Source: DAOVFN01 sp964484305 (lineage in GTDB: Archaea > Aenigmatarchaeota > Aenigmatarchaeia > QMZP01). From it: a DNA stretch of 41,454 nt. Of this stretch, positions 23,330-32,042 are shown piece by piece (the stretch's first letter is position 1; each line of letters starts with the position of its first letter). The notes beneath the pieces are model-generated. The model was not told the DNA's origin. It searched no databases and worked only from the letters and a program-made list of their open reading frames with translations. The stretch is taken from NCBI GenBank assembly GCA_964484305.1, contig CAZAEI010000009.1, positions 1-41,454 of the forward strand. Reading direction: 5' to 3'. A program made the translations under genes and the position numbers.

Positions 23330-23892
23330 GAGTGGTTCTTGCCTCGAAATCCCCGAGGAGGAAGCTATTTCTGGAGATGCTCGGCCTGGAGTTCGAGGTC
23401 ATTCCCAGCCGGGTGGACGAGAGCTCCGTGGAGGAGTCGGACCCGGTGAGGCTTACAAGGAGGCTGGCCAGGCTCAAGGCCGAGGACGTGGCCAGGAGGG
23501 CTGGGGGTGATGCCGTAGTCATTGGTGCGGACACCCTGGTCTCCTTTGAGGGAAGGGTTATAGGGAAGGCCAGGGACAAGGGGGATGCCATCAGGATTCT
23601 GAAGGGCTATTCCGGGAGGGAGCACGAACAGATAACTGCACTGTGCATAATCAATACAAGGACAGGGAAGGTTCTGGAGGGGCATGAGGTTACAAGGGGC
23701 CTGTGCAGGGAGATGAGTGATGAGGAGATAAAGGCCTATGTGGAGACCGGGGAGCCCATGGAGGGGGCAGGGGCCTACACGCCCAGGTTCCACACAAGAC
23801 TGTTCGAGAGTATTGAGGGCTCCTGGACGAATATAGTAGGGCTTCCCATGGAGAAACTGGTCCCCATGCTGGGAGAAGTACTCACCGAGTGA
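23326..23892 (+). CDS. maf: Maf-family nucleotide pyrophosphatase
   Basis: A house-cleaning nucleoside-triphosphate pyrophosphatase that hydrolyses modified or excess NTPs. Family features are the N-terminal LASKSPRRKLFLEMLGLEFEV-type substrate loop (spread over residues 5-25), VIGADTLVSF in the centre and GSWTNIVGLPMEKL near the end. The GAGAY motif is present, but the following residues (TPRFHTRLF) differ from the commoner YGIQG form. It starts in an ATGA overlap with the upstream gene and ends 11 bp inside the convergent creatininase-family gene. The 188-aa length is normal. Confidence 0.92.
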   Translation: MRVVLASKSPRRKLFLEMLGLEFEVIPSRVDESSVEESDPVRLTRRLARLKAEDVARRAGGDAVVIGADTLVSFEGRVIGKARDKGDAIRILKGYSGREHEQITALCIINTRTGKVLEGHEVTRGLCREMSDEEIKAYVETGEPMEGAGAYTPRFHTRLFESIEGSWTNIVGLPMEKLVPMLGEVLTE

Positions 23893-24687
23893 AATCCAGA
23901 ATCTGCTTCAGGGCCTTGTCGAGGTTCTTCTCGTAGAGTTCCCTGCCGACCTCAGGGTCCGCGATGATTCTCTTCTCTTTCATGAATCTCTCTGCCTGCT
24001 GAACCAGGCCGTAGTCCGGATTCCTGAGGGGCTCGTATCGGGGCCCGCCGAAGAGGATATACCAGCCGAGACCGGAGAGTGGCTTCCAGTTCTCCAGGGC
24101 CCCTTTGGGATTCTCTGCAGCCACCCCGTTAATCATATCGAGGCTTTCCCTGTTGAGGAGGTTCATGTAAGCGGCCACTGAATGCTCGCCGTGGTCGGCG
24201 TGGCCCACATCAATCTCCCCGTAGCCCTTGAGTGTGGCTGTCACCCCGTCAAATGGGATGATGTAGAGCGTTGGCACACCGATGGAGTCTGACAGCCGGC
24301 CCTCCTGGTCCTTGAGGAAGTTGTTTCCCCCGTGGCCGCTGATTATGACGGCATGGGAGGCCTTCCCTGGCCACCTGGAGATATCCCTCTTGATATAATC
24401 TGTGATGCCCTGTGTTGCCTCTTCGGGTTCCTGCCAGGCAGGGCACCAGTCCCTTGCGATTTCGCCCACCCTGTCAGAGGAGAATGGTAGGTGGCCCTGT
24501 ACGGAAGGCCTGTTCGCTCGGATGCCTGGCTGGCTGTCCTGACGGCAGTAAGGTCATCGTTCCGCCTGGACAGGGCGGGGCCATGGCCCTCGTCAAGGCT
24601 CCCCAGGGAGTAAATCAGAACGTCTGAATGCCTGTTGGGATGTGGCCCCCACTGTTTCATTATATCGTCTGTAAGCACGCCTTCCAT
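23882..24687 (-). pseudogene. Creatininase-family amidohydrolase, frameshifted
   Basis: Two overlapping frames together make one creatininase-like protein of about 268 aa. The N-terminal part (24687 to about 24497) has VLIYSLGSLDEGHGPAL, the metal-binding start of this family. The second frame supplies GHLPFSSDRVGEIARDW, the ISGHGGNN motif and DVGHADHGEHS, which provide the remaining metal and catalytic positions. One extra base in the CCC run near 24494-24497 would join them. The family includes creatininase and the archaeal FAPy deformylase ArfB. It is either a recent inactivation or a base-calling error in a homopolymer; the surrounding sequence is not decayed. Confidence 0.8.
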
Positions 24688-24786
24688 GAGTAATCAATAT
24701 CTGTGATGCTTTTAATCTTATGCCTGAACGGCTGGCAGGGAAACCATTTAAATTACATGCGTGACAATAATCATACAGGGGATTTC

Positions 24787-25479
24787 ATGAAGAGCGCCAC
24801 TGGTATAGAAAAGCTTGACAAGATTCTTACAGGGGGATTCCCGGAGAACTCCACCATACTTCTGAGGGGTTCGCCCGGGACAGGGAAATCCACGCTGTGC
24901 CAGCAGTTCATGGCCAAGGGGCTCAAGTCCTCCCAGCCGGGCATATACATAACCCTCGACACGGCCCCGGATGACATATTGAAGAACATGAAGAGGTTCA
25001 ATGGAATCGAGCAGCACATAAGCAACAAAAACATGATATTCCTGGACGCCTATTCTTGGAAGGTGGGCGGGGGCAAGAACGAGGTATGGAAAAGGGTTCT
25101 TCAGGGCGGGCTTGACATCAACAGCCTCAATGTCATGCTCTCGGATATGCTCAAGGACATGACCGAGAAGGAGAAGAGAAGCGTGTTTGACTCGGTATCC
25201 ACCCTCCTCCTCTATATACCGTCTGACCTGGTGGTGAGGTTCATACCCATACTCATAGCCAAGTGCAAGCAGGCGAGATCCACCCAGGTGCTTATTCTCG
25301 AGGAGGGCGTGCATGATGATGAGATAGTAAACACGCTCAGCTACCTGGCTGATGGCGTGATTGAGATGAAGATGGAAGGCCCCAAAAGGTACATGAGGAT
25401 AAGCAAGATGAGGGGCTCATCCTGCTCCCATGACTGGATCGAGTACAGCATTGAGGATTCGGGTCTCTCGGTTGCCTAG
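24787..25479 (+). CDS. KaiC/RAD55-like RecA-superfamily ATPase
   Basis: A single-domain KaiC-like ATPase, common in archaea and often tied to signalling or regulation. Walker A is GSPGTGKST, about 30 residues in. The Walker B-type strand QVLILEEG and the typical opening TGIEKLDKILTGGFPENS are present. Start ATG 24787 is preferred because a TATA-like CATTTAAATTA near 24746 places transcription just upstream. An earlier ATG at 24703 would add 28 residues lacking family features. The protein is 230 aa from that start. No partner kinase or receiver domain is adjacent, so its role is open. Confidence 0.82.
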   Translation: MKSATGIEKLDKILTGGFPENSTILLRGSPGTGKSTLCQQFMAKGLKSSQPGIYITLDTAPDDILKNMKRFNGIEQHISNKNMIFLDAYSWKVGGGKNEVWKRVLQGGLDINSLNVMLSDMLKDMTEKEKRSVFDSVSTLLLYIPSDLVVRFIPILIAKCKQARSTQVLILEEGVHDDEIVNTLSYLADGVIEMKMEGPKRYMRISKMRGSSCSHDWIEYSIEDSGLSVA

Positions 25480-25558
25480 CAGGATTTATAAGCATCATTC
25501 TAAACTGATAAGAGTCAGAACTATAGTGAGTGTAAAGCTGCTAAGACAGGAAGGGGAT

Positions 25559-26764
25559 ATGAAGGACAAGGAAAGCCATCTCAGGGCCCTGATAGAGGAG
25601 CTCGGGAAGATACGTGGCAGGCACACCGAGCTTGTCACGGTTTACGTACCTGCAGGATTCAACCTCAACAATGTGGTCGAGCAGATAAGGTCAGAGCAGG
25701 GCACTGCCCAGAACATAAAGAGCAAGCAGGTCAGGAAGAATGTTGTCGGGGCCCTGGAGAAGATTCTGCAGCACCTCAAGCTCTACAGGAAGACGCCGGA
25801 GAACGGGGTGGCCATATTCTGCGGCAATGTCTCTGACAGGGAGGGGGTGGCTGACCTCGAGGTCTGGGCAGTGGAGCCGCCCGAGCCCATAAGGAGCAGG
25901 CTCTACTGGTGCGGCCAGAACTTCATCCTCGACCCGCTCAAGGAGATGGTAAGAGAGAGGGAGATATACGGCCTGATAGTCCTGGACAAGTCCGATGCGA
26001 CAATAGGCATCGTTAAGGGCAAGAAGATTGAGAAGCTCAAGGACATGGACTCCCTTGTTCCTGGAAAGACGAAAGCGGGTGGCTGGAGCCAGGCCAGGTT
26101 CGCAAGGGTGAGGGAGGGTCTGCTGAATGACTTCATGAAGAAGGTAGGTGAGGTGGCCTCATCCAAGTTCAGGGAGTACAGGGATTTGCAGGGGGTCATC
26201 ATAGCAGGGCCGGGCCCCATAAAGGAGCAGTTCGCAGAGGGGGGCTTCCTCAACTATGAGATTAAGAAGAAGGTTCTGGGCATAGTCAACACGTCCTATA
26301 CGGGTGATTATGGTCTGAGGGAGACTGTGGAGAGGGGTGAAGACCTGATATCAGAGACCTCCATAATAAGGGAGCGAAAGGTCCTTGAGAGGTTCTTTAA
26401 CGAGTTCGGCAAGGACTCCGGCCTGGCGGTCTATGGTTTTAAGGAGGTTGCGGAGGCCCTGGAGTCAGGCAACCTGGAGATTCTCATACTATCAGAGGAT
26501 TTTGACTGGGTCAGGGCAGAGCTTGAATGCAGGTGCGGCTTCAAGACCGCCAAGGTCCTGAACAGGAAGCAGCTCGGGGAGCAGAGGTGCCCTGAATGCA
26601 ATTCAAGGATGGAGGTCATGGGTGAGAAGGAACTCACAGAAGAGCTTGTAGGGACTGCAGAGAATATGTCCACCACGGTTGAGATTGTCTCCTCGAATAT
26701 CGGGATGGGGGAGCAGATCAGGGAACTGGGGGGTATAGTAGGGATCCTCAGGTACAGGGGCTAG
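25559..26764 (+). CDS. prf1: Peptide chain release factor aRF1 with GGW in place of GGQ
   Basis: Recognises stop codons and triggers peptide release on archaeal ribosomes. ATG 25559 follows a clear GGAAGGGG site and gives 401 aa; upstream extensions have no homology. The decoding domain is intact, with AQNIKSKQ and the YWCGQNF (YxCxxxF) motif. The catalytic loop, however, reads KAGGWSQARFARVREG: residues 174-176 are Gly-Gly-Trp, codons GGT GGC TGG. CAG to TGG needs two base changes, so one sequencing error cannot explain it. The C-terminal domain has a Cys4-type mini-knuckle (CRCG...CPEC). No second release factor is seen nearby. Confidence 0.92.
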   Translation: MKDKESHLRALIEELGKIRGRHTELVTVYVPAGFNLNNVVEQIRSEQGTAQNIKSKQVRKNVVGALEKILQHLKLYRKTPENGVAIFCGNVSDREGVADLEVWAVEPPEPIRSRLYWCGQNFILDPLKEMVREREIYGLIVLDKSDATIGIVKGKKIEKLKDMDSLVPGKTKAGGWSQARFARVREGLLNDFMKKVGEVASSKFREYRDLQGVIIAGPGPIKEQFAEGGFLNYEIKKKVLGIVNTSYTGDYGLRETVERGEDLISETSIIRERKVLERFFNEFGKDSGLAVYGFKEVAEALESGNLEILILSEDFDWVRAELECRCGFKTAKVLNRKQLGEQRCPECNSRMEVMGEKELTEELVGTAENMSTTVEIVSSNIGMGEQIRELGGIVGILRYRG

Positions 26765-26850
26765 CAGGACCTGATCTTGCCCGGCCTTTCGAACAGCCCA
26801 ATCTGGTGTCACCTGGACATCAGCAGATAAGTTAGGTCAGAAGGAAGGTG

Positions 26851-29800
26851 CTAGTATGACCACTTCTTTTTCACGGTTTCCCAGGTGAGCTCCTCTCCAT
26901 GCCTCTTCAAGTGGAGAAGGAGAACAGCCAGCACAACAAGGATTATCACCCCTATGACAGAGAGCAGCCACCAGGGGAACTCTTCGGGTTCTGGCCCGGC
27001 CCCCTCGCAGACCGGGCTTCCATAGCAGTCAGAGTCATCGCAGTTCGTGTAGCCGTCGCAGTCGTTGTCGAAGCTATCGCTGCATATCTCGGTCTCGGGG
27101 TATACTGCATTCTGGCAGGAACTCAGGTGTCCGCTCTCGCATATCTGGGAGCCGAGCTTGCATATGCCCACATTGGACTCGCCGCAGGGGTGGGTCTCTC
27201 CCTCTTTATCGCAATCGCATCCGTTGTCCTCGACGCCGTCGCAGTCGTCGTCCCATCCGTTATTGCAGATTTCCTTGTTTTCCGGGTACCGGGCATCCTC
27301 GCATGCGCTCCAGGTGCCATTCACGCAGTTCTTGGCGCCGAGCCTGCAGATTGACTTGCCGGTTGTAACCTTGTCAAGGGGGCCGCACGGCTGGCTTTCC
27401 AGGCCGTCGTCCACCTCACCGTCGCAGTCGTCGTCCAGGCCGTTGCATGTCTCATCGGTTGGGAATGTTCCGCCTGTGCAGTTACTGCTCCACATGCCGT
27501 CAGAACCGCATGTTCTGTTGCCCGTGTGACTGCAGACACCCTGAGTGTAGGGTTCCTCGGTGGCAGGATCTTCTGGGTCGCATTCCCTGTACTCTCCCGG
27601 ATTGCACTGGTATACCAGGTAGGTAAAGTCCTGAGTGTCTGCATTGCCATTGACATCGCTCAGGATTATGGAGAATTCTGTTTCCGCTGCATAAGTATCA
27701 TAGGGAATCTCCCATCTGAGCGTCCACTGGGTGTCTCCTGTTGTGCCTGTCTTCTCCTTCGGGCTTATTTCAGTCCCGCTTATCACAAGCGAGACGTTCT
27801 TTATGCCGAAACCGTCTGTCACTGTGGAGTTTATTTCCATGTCATCGTAATCACTTGATATCATTGTGCTGGGATAATCAGGGATGCCTCCAGCCAGGAC
27901 GGGTGCCTTGGCATCGATTGTGGTGTTCTCTGGAGGGGACCATTCCCCGGTGTTGCCGGCCCTGTCCGTTGCCCTGCAGCGGAAGTAGTAGGTGTTCCCA
28001 TGGGCCCCTATGAATTCCTTGGATGTAACAATGAGGTCTTTCCAGTCTGATAGGATATTCGTGCAATCCGAGGCCTCTTCCCTGAGGCAGATTTCATAGC
28101 TTTCCGCATCCTGGTCGGTGCTTGACCATGCCAGGTCAAATGTGGTTGTGGTTGTGTATTTCTCAAGGGAAGCCATCGAGCAGGCAGGCGGCTCGGTGTC
28201 CATTGTGACTGCTGCTATGTCAGGCAGACTCGGGTTGCCTACCATATCATAGGCTGTTATCTCTATTTCATAGCTCTGGCCGCTCTGGCCCCCAGTGTAT
28301 TGATAACTCGTCTGGTCTTCAGGTATGTTATCATCTTTAACGGTACCGTTCACGCTTAGATTATAGTGGTCTATGCCAGAACCATCGCCATCGCTTCCTG
28401 TCCATGATATAGTGAATTCCTCCTGATTTACGTATTCGCTATCCGGACTGGTAATATGCACTGTCGGAACCTGCGTGTCAACCAAAACTGCGTACAGGTC
28501 ATATCCTGTGACGAGGGAACTAGGTTCATAAATATCTCTTTGGTAGGTCACTGTACAGCTGAACCGGTAATGACCATCTTCTGACACCGTGAAATCATGG
28601 GTTTTCATGTCCTCTGTGGTAATCTCCACAGTCTCTCCCTCAGGAACAGTATAGGATTGACCACCATCTGTACTCTTACTGGCTGATATCTCGTATTTCT
28701 TGAATAGGCTGCCTGTTATGGGGTCGTTTGCATCCCACTCTAGATGTACTGTTTGGCTATTTGTTTGAACAGGCAGGCCATCATTGAATTCACATGAGGG
28801 AAAGCTATCATCGTATATCATGTTTTTGTTTTCTTCGGGTGGTGCCTCTTGGTTTCCTACCATATCAACAGAATAGTATTTGATGCTATAGCTGCAACTA
28901 TGGTCGATGCAGTCACTGCCTAGGCTCACTGTATCTGAATAGAGCTGAAAGCCGCTGAGGCAGTCAGTATCTGGACTCTTGTAATAACACCAATATGTGT
29001 CCTGAATGCCTGAATGCTCATCCAGGATGGTTAGGTCCACATCGATGAATGTTCCTACCACTTGATCCTCTGAAGGACATTCAGGGCATATTGTAACAGG
29101 ATATGTATTGTCAATCCTGACGCTCGCTATTCCCCCTATATCTGATGGATTACCCACAGTGTCAATGGCCCTGTATCGGAAGGTAATATCATCCTTGGTT
29201 TCTGATGCTTGGATTGTGACTGTATAGGTTGCTTCTTCTGTTCCCTGTCCCTGAATCGGTGAACAGTCAGTTGGGGTACAACCTGCTCCCCAACAGGACT
29301 GGATTCTATCTACACCACTCCCAGTGTCAGTAGCTGTTATTGCTATGGTATGCTCACCATTCACCCATGTACCGCCGTAGGTATAATTATCAGTGATTGT
29401 TGGATTCTCTGTGTCAGTGGTGACTTCACAGCAGATTGGGTGATAGCCAGAAGTGCCGCATTTGGCTAGGTGGGCGTTGGTCTGGCCAGACAAGGCCACT
29501 ACGCAGATTTCGTCTACGGTGCAGTCACCTGAACTAGCATATCTGCAAGTAAGGCCTGTTTCGCTTGCATCGTCTGTATAGACCTTAACCTCGTATCCAT
29601 AGGGAGTATCGCAATCTCCGCCTGATACGGTAGTGCAGGCATGGGCATTGCTTGTTCCCGAAAGCTGTAGTATCACTACCTCGTTGCTACCGGTATCGGC
29701 TATATCATCACAGCAGAGCCGCCGACAGTCAGTGCCTTGACCTTTCAGGGATCCATGGGCGTTGGTATCGGCGCTCAGATCCATAATATAGCTGTCACCC

Positions 29801-29898
29801 GAGCAGGAACCTACAGTGCAGTCGGTTGCTGATGCAATCCCTGGCAACATGAGTATTGAGAGTGTCAGAATCAGCAAGGAATGGGTTCTTCTTCTCAT
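26851..29898 (-). CDS. Secreted or surface-anchored MopE-like multidomain protein, 1015 aa
   Basis: A signal peptide (RTHSLLILTLSILMLPGIASA) leads into a Cys-rich region with three repeats built on LSxxTNAH (about residues 28-160). Several fibronectin/Ig-like extracellular modules follow, with phrases such as YRAIDTVGNPSD and DRAGNTGEWS. The C-terminal third has the Cys/Asp-rich MopE-type motifs CNGLDDDCDGEVDDG, CNNGWDDDCDGVEDNGC and CSDSFDNDCDGY. A membrane helix (WWLLSVIGVIILVVLAVLLL) and a short basic tail end the protein. It is probably displayed on the cell surface, where the Asp-rich motifs may bind metal. Ligand and function are unknown. It sits alone between aRF1 and nop5. Confidence 0.85.
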   Translation of the reverse strand: MRRRTHSLLILTLSILMLPGIASATDCTVGSCSGDSYIMDLSADTNAHGSLKGQGTDCRRLCCDDIADTGSNEVVILQLSGTSNAHACTTVSGGDCDTPYGYEVKVYTDDASETGLTCRYASSGDCTVDEICVVALSGQTNAHLAKCGTSGYHPICCEVTTDTENPTITDNYTYGGTWVNGEHTIAITATDTGSGVDRIQSCWGAGCTPTDCSPIQGQGTEEATYTVTIQASETKDDITFRYRAIDTVGNPSDIGGIASVRIDNTYPVTICPECPSEDQVVGTFIDVDLTILDEHSGIQDTYWCYYKSPDTDCLSGFQLYSDTVSLGSDCIDHSCSYSIKYYSVDMVGNQEAPPEENKNMIYDDSFPSCEFNDGLPVQTNSQTVHLEWDANDPITGSLFKKYEISASKSTDGGQSYTVPEGETVEITTEDMKTHDFTVSEDGHYRFSCTVTYQRDIYEPSSLVTGYDLYAVLVDTQVPTVHITSPDSEYVNQEEFTISWTGSDGDGSGIDHYNLSVNGTVKDDNIPEDQTSYQYTGGQSGQSYEIEITAYDMVGNPSLPDIAAVTMDTEPPACSMASLEKYTTTTTFDLAWSSTDQDAESYEICLREEASDCTNILSDWKDLIVTSKEFIGAHGNTYYFRCRATDRAGNTGEWSPPENTTIDAKAPVLAGGIPDYPSTMISSDYDDMEINSTVTDGFGIKNVSLVISGTEISPKEKTGTTGDTQWTLRWEIPYDTYAAETEFSIILSDVNGNADTQDFTYLVYQCNPGEYRECDPEDPATEEPYTQGVCSHTGNRTCGSDGMWSSNCTGGTFPTDETCNGLDDDCDGEVDDGLESQPCGPLDKVTTGKSICRLGAKNCVNGTWSACEDARYPENKEICNNGWDDDCDGVEDNGCDCDKEGETHPCGESNVGICKLGSQICESGHLSSCQNAVYPETEICSDSFDNDCDGYTNCDDSDCYGSPVCEGAGPEPEEFPWWLLSVIGVIILVVLAVLLLHLKRHGEELTWETVKKKWSY

Positions 29899-29980
29899 AT
29901 ATCGTTATTGGTTGGGCCGGTTTATATTATTTAATCATAGAGGGGATTGGTGCTGTTTTTTGATTTGAGGCTTTAGGTGG

Positions 29981-31063
29981 TTAGTGTTTTGGGAGGATCT
30001 TCCGAGCCTGCTCCTCCAGGCCCCTTCTCATTTTTTCTCCATCGTCCCTGTCAGAGAAGTTGTCCGTCCTGGCCGCGAGGCTGAGCTTGGCTGCTACCAG
30101 CCTGGCCATCTTGCCCCTGAGCTCCCTGGGCGCGGACTGTATCAGGGGGTGGCCGAAGAGCACGCCGTATTTCGGGGCCTTTCCCTCCCCCCGGAGGTGC
30201 CTGAACAGAGCCTTCTCAGCACCCAGGAGCTGTATGGTGCTGGAGGGGAGCTTGGAGAGCTTCTCGATCCCGCCTGACAGGACAAGGAGCCTGGCTGTCA
30301 GGACAGGGCCGGCCACGGCAGAGGTGTTGGGAAGGGTGGCCCTGGTCATGTCCTCAAGGTATCTGGTGAGCCGCTTCCTGGTTTCGTAGAGGCCCAGGAT
30401 GGCCTTGGAGAAGGCCTGGAGCTCCCTTATGTCGTAATCAGAGAAGTCCATGCCGGAGGATTTCCCTGCCAGCTTTGCAAGGCCACTGTCATCAAGGGAT
30501 TCCCTTCTTCCGTTCCTGGCCACGAGCTCTGCATACCTCTCATGGCTCGGTATCATTGAGCTGGCCTCAGGGAAGTGGAGGCCGTACCACTCCCTGAGCT
30601 TCTCGGAAAAGACATTGAGTTCCTTCTCGAGCTCGTCCAGGACGGATACCACGCGCATGATTATCTGGTCGCGCTTCTCCCTTCTGAGCTCTGTCTTGGT
30701 GAGCTCGATGTTGACCTTGGAAAGGATTTCATTGAGCTCGGCCTGGGAGGACACCCACCTCAGGTCAAGGGCCAGCTTGCGGTAGGAGCCCTGCATGGTC
30801 TCCTCCCCCACATTGTCCTTCTTGTGGATGCATATCATTCCCCTGACCTGCTTGTCCTTGTTCCACACAATCTCCTTGTAGCCCTTCTTTGAGAGCTCCC
30901 TTATTATCTCGAGCTCTTCCGGGAGAATCCCGCCTGCCCTGGACTTTCTGAGTTTGCCTGCTATGACATCGGGCCTCTTTGGGAAGAGCCTGTGCTCTAT
31001 GGGCTTGCCTGAAGTGTCAAAGGCAAAGCTTCCCAGGATTCCGGTTGCGATGTGCGCTCTCAT
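29981..31063 (-). CDS. nop5: Nop5/Nop56/58-family C/D box RNP core protein
   Basis: Scaffold of archaeal box C/D sRNPs, which guide 2'-O-methylation with fibrillarin and L7Ae. The C-terminal Nop domain is clear: LLGAEKALFRHLRGEGKAPKY, split across about 282-302, followed by GVLFGHPLIQSAP. A central coiled coil lies near 110-150. The 360-aa length fits archaeal Nop5. Fibrillarin, usually next door, is not in the window: the next gene on this strand is the MopE-like protein. The gene starts 41 bp beyond the 3' end of tRNA-Leu(UAG), so it could be transcribed with the tRNA cluster. Confidence 0.93.
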   Translation of the reverse strand: MRAHIATGILGSFAFDTSGKPIEHRLFPKRPDVIAGKLRKSRAGGILPEELEIIRELSKKGYKEIVWNKDKQVRGMICIHKKDNVGEETMQGSYRKLALDLRWVSSQAELNEILSKVNIELTKTELRREKRDQIIMRVVSVLDELEKELNVFSEKLREWYGLHFPEASSMIPSHERYAELVARNGRRESLDDSGLAKLAGKSSGMDFSDYDIRELQAFSKAILGLYETRKRLTRYLEDMTRATLPNTSAVAGPVLTARLLVLSGGIEKLSKLPSSTIQLLGAEKALFRHLRGEGKAPKYGVLFGHPLIQSAPRELRGKMARLVAAKLSLAARTDNFSDRDDGEKMRRGLEEQARKILPKH

Positions 31064-31104
31064 TTAACCAACTCTCCCTTTCATGAATTTCATGCTGTGT
31101 TAGT

Positions 31105-31365
31105 GAGGGGGGCCGGATGTTCAGTTCTGCTGGATGCGCCTTTGTGCCCTTTGGGGTATGCTCCAGCAGTGCATTCGAACCGACGAAGGCATCTCACCAA
31201 GCCGGCTTTCGCCGGGAAGGTACTAAGCCACAGGGTCCTAAGCCCTGCCCCTCTGGTCAAGCCTCTCTTCCTTTGGAAGGCATAGTGAGCCGAAGGCGAA
31301 CAGCCTCCTTTTTGGCTTAAGCCTTTTTCTTGAAAAAGGCTTATTGACCACTTGGGTACCCCCTC
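31105..31365 (-). tRNA. tRNA-Leu(UAG) with three introns
   Basis: The 5' acceptor GAGGGGG (31359-31365) pairs with CCCCCTC (31105-31111). The anticodon stem CAGGG/CCCTG encloses loop CTTAGGA, anticodon TAG. Three interruptions must be removed to give a normal 83-base class II tRNA: about 91 nt in the D-loop (near 31254-31344), 31 nt in the variable arm (near 31185-31215) and 56 nt in the T-loop (near 31119-31174, after TTCGA). Each can form a stem typical of archaeal bulge-helix-bulge introns. Boundaries may shift by a few bases because of short direct repeats. Confidence 0.88.
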
Positions 31366-31420
31366 ATGCAGACTTTACCGTATAATGTTCTGTAGTCAAG
31401 CTTAATTAATATAAATAGAT

Positions 31421-31570
31421 GCGGGGGGCCGGAATTTCGAGGCCCGTCCCCTTCGGGAACGGCAGGCACTTCGAACCGACGAAGGCATCTCACCAAGCCG
31501 GCTTTCGCCGGGAAGGCACTAAGCCACTAGGCCCTGAACCTAGCCCCTTTGACCGCTTGGGAACCCCCGC
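31421..31570 (-). tRNA. tRNA-Leu(CAG) with two introns
   Basis: Acceptor GCGGGGG (5' end 31570) pairs with CCCCCGC (31421-31427). The anticodon stem CTAGG/CCTAG holds TTCAGGG, anticodon CAG. A 31-nt variable-arm intron (31481-31511) is identical to that of tRNA-Leu(UAG), with hairpin CCGGC-GAAA-GCCGG. A 36-nt T-loop intron lies at about 31435-31470. Removal leaves 83 bases. Confidence 0.9.
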
Positions 31571-31572
31571 AT

Positions 31573-31638
31573 CACAGCTTACGAGAGCTACTGCTTCTGC
31601 AAGCTGTGGAGCAACTTACAGGACTTTACCTGCAAGTT
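31573..31638. repeat. Two hairpins between tRNA-Glu and tRNA-Leu(CAG)
   Basis: CACAGCTT (31573-31580) pairs with AAGCTGTG (31601-31608). AACTTACAGG (31613-31622) pairs with CCTGCAAGTT (31629-31638), with one mismatch. They fill the 71-bp spacer almost completely and may guide processing of a joint tRNA transcript. Confidence 0.6.
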
Positions 31639-31641
31639 AAT

Positions 31642-31880
31642 GCTCCCGGCGGGATTTCCTGAACCAACCGTTTTCGCGGCAGCGTTCTTTCCGCAAACGC
31701 TTTTGGACGTTTACCTGTCCAAAAGGGTTCATTTGAACCCGCGTCACAGGCTTTCCTTGCTCTCACTGCCCCAAACTGACCCCCCCGTCCCTAAAAGGAA
31801 CGGGGAATGCTCTTGGGACTCGAATCTTTCGAGCCGAACCCGAAAGGCCTGGATCCTTGACCGGGCTAGACGACGGGAGC
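31642..31880 (-). tRNA. tRNA-Glu(UUC) with two introns
   Basis: Acceptor GCTCCCG (31874-31880) pairs with CGGGAGC (31642-31648). The anticodon stem CAGGC/GCCTG holds anticodon TTC. An 88-nt intron occupies the canonical 37/38 site (about 31753-31840), and a 77-nt intron splits the T-loop (about 31656-31732, TTCAA^AT). The mature length would be 74 bases. Confidence 0.9.
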
Positions 31881-31894
31881 GTCGTATTCTTTCA

Positions 31895-31975
31895 CAATCT
31901 GACCATTGTTATATTGGTTAGGTCAGCATGTACTCCTTCATATCTGACTTTGTTCAATCGCTTTTAGTCAGCAAC
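31895..31975 (-). repeat. Second paired-hairpin element, upstream of tRNA-Glu
   Basis: On the minus strand, hairpin 1 is CTGACT...AGTCAG (31971 to 31944), with the TTGAACAAAGTCAG 3' arm. Hairpin 2 is TACATGCTGACC...GGTCAG then ATTG (31932 to 31895). The gap between them is 17 bases, against 16 in the 6163-6248 copy. A TATA-like box at 32000-32008 places the expected start near hairpin 1. Confidence 0.7.
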
Positions 31976-31999
31976 TGCTATGGATATTCGATGTTTGAT

Positions 32000-32008
32000 T
32001 ATATATAA
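32000..32008 (-). promoter_or_regulatory. TATA box upstream of the hairpin element and tRNA-Glu
   Basis: The minus strand reads CTTATATATAATC here. Transcription about 26 bases downstream would start near 31975, leaving about 95 bases of leader, containing both hairpins, before the tRNA-Glu 5' end. Confidence 0.5.
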
Positions 32009-32042
32009 GTGTTGATTTGGTAAGAAAGCGTGTTGCAGTAAT

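Noticed and set aside
31419..31921. Short plus-strand reading frames in the tRNA region as small proteins
   Set aside because: They lie antisense to tRNA exons and introns, have no consistent start signals, and repeated peptide-like stretches simply reflect the paralogous tRNA sequences.
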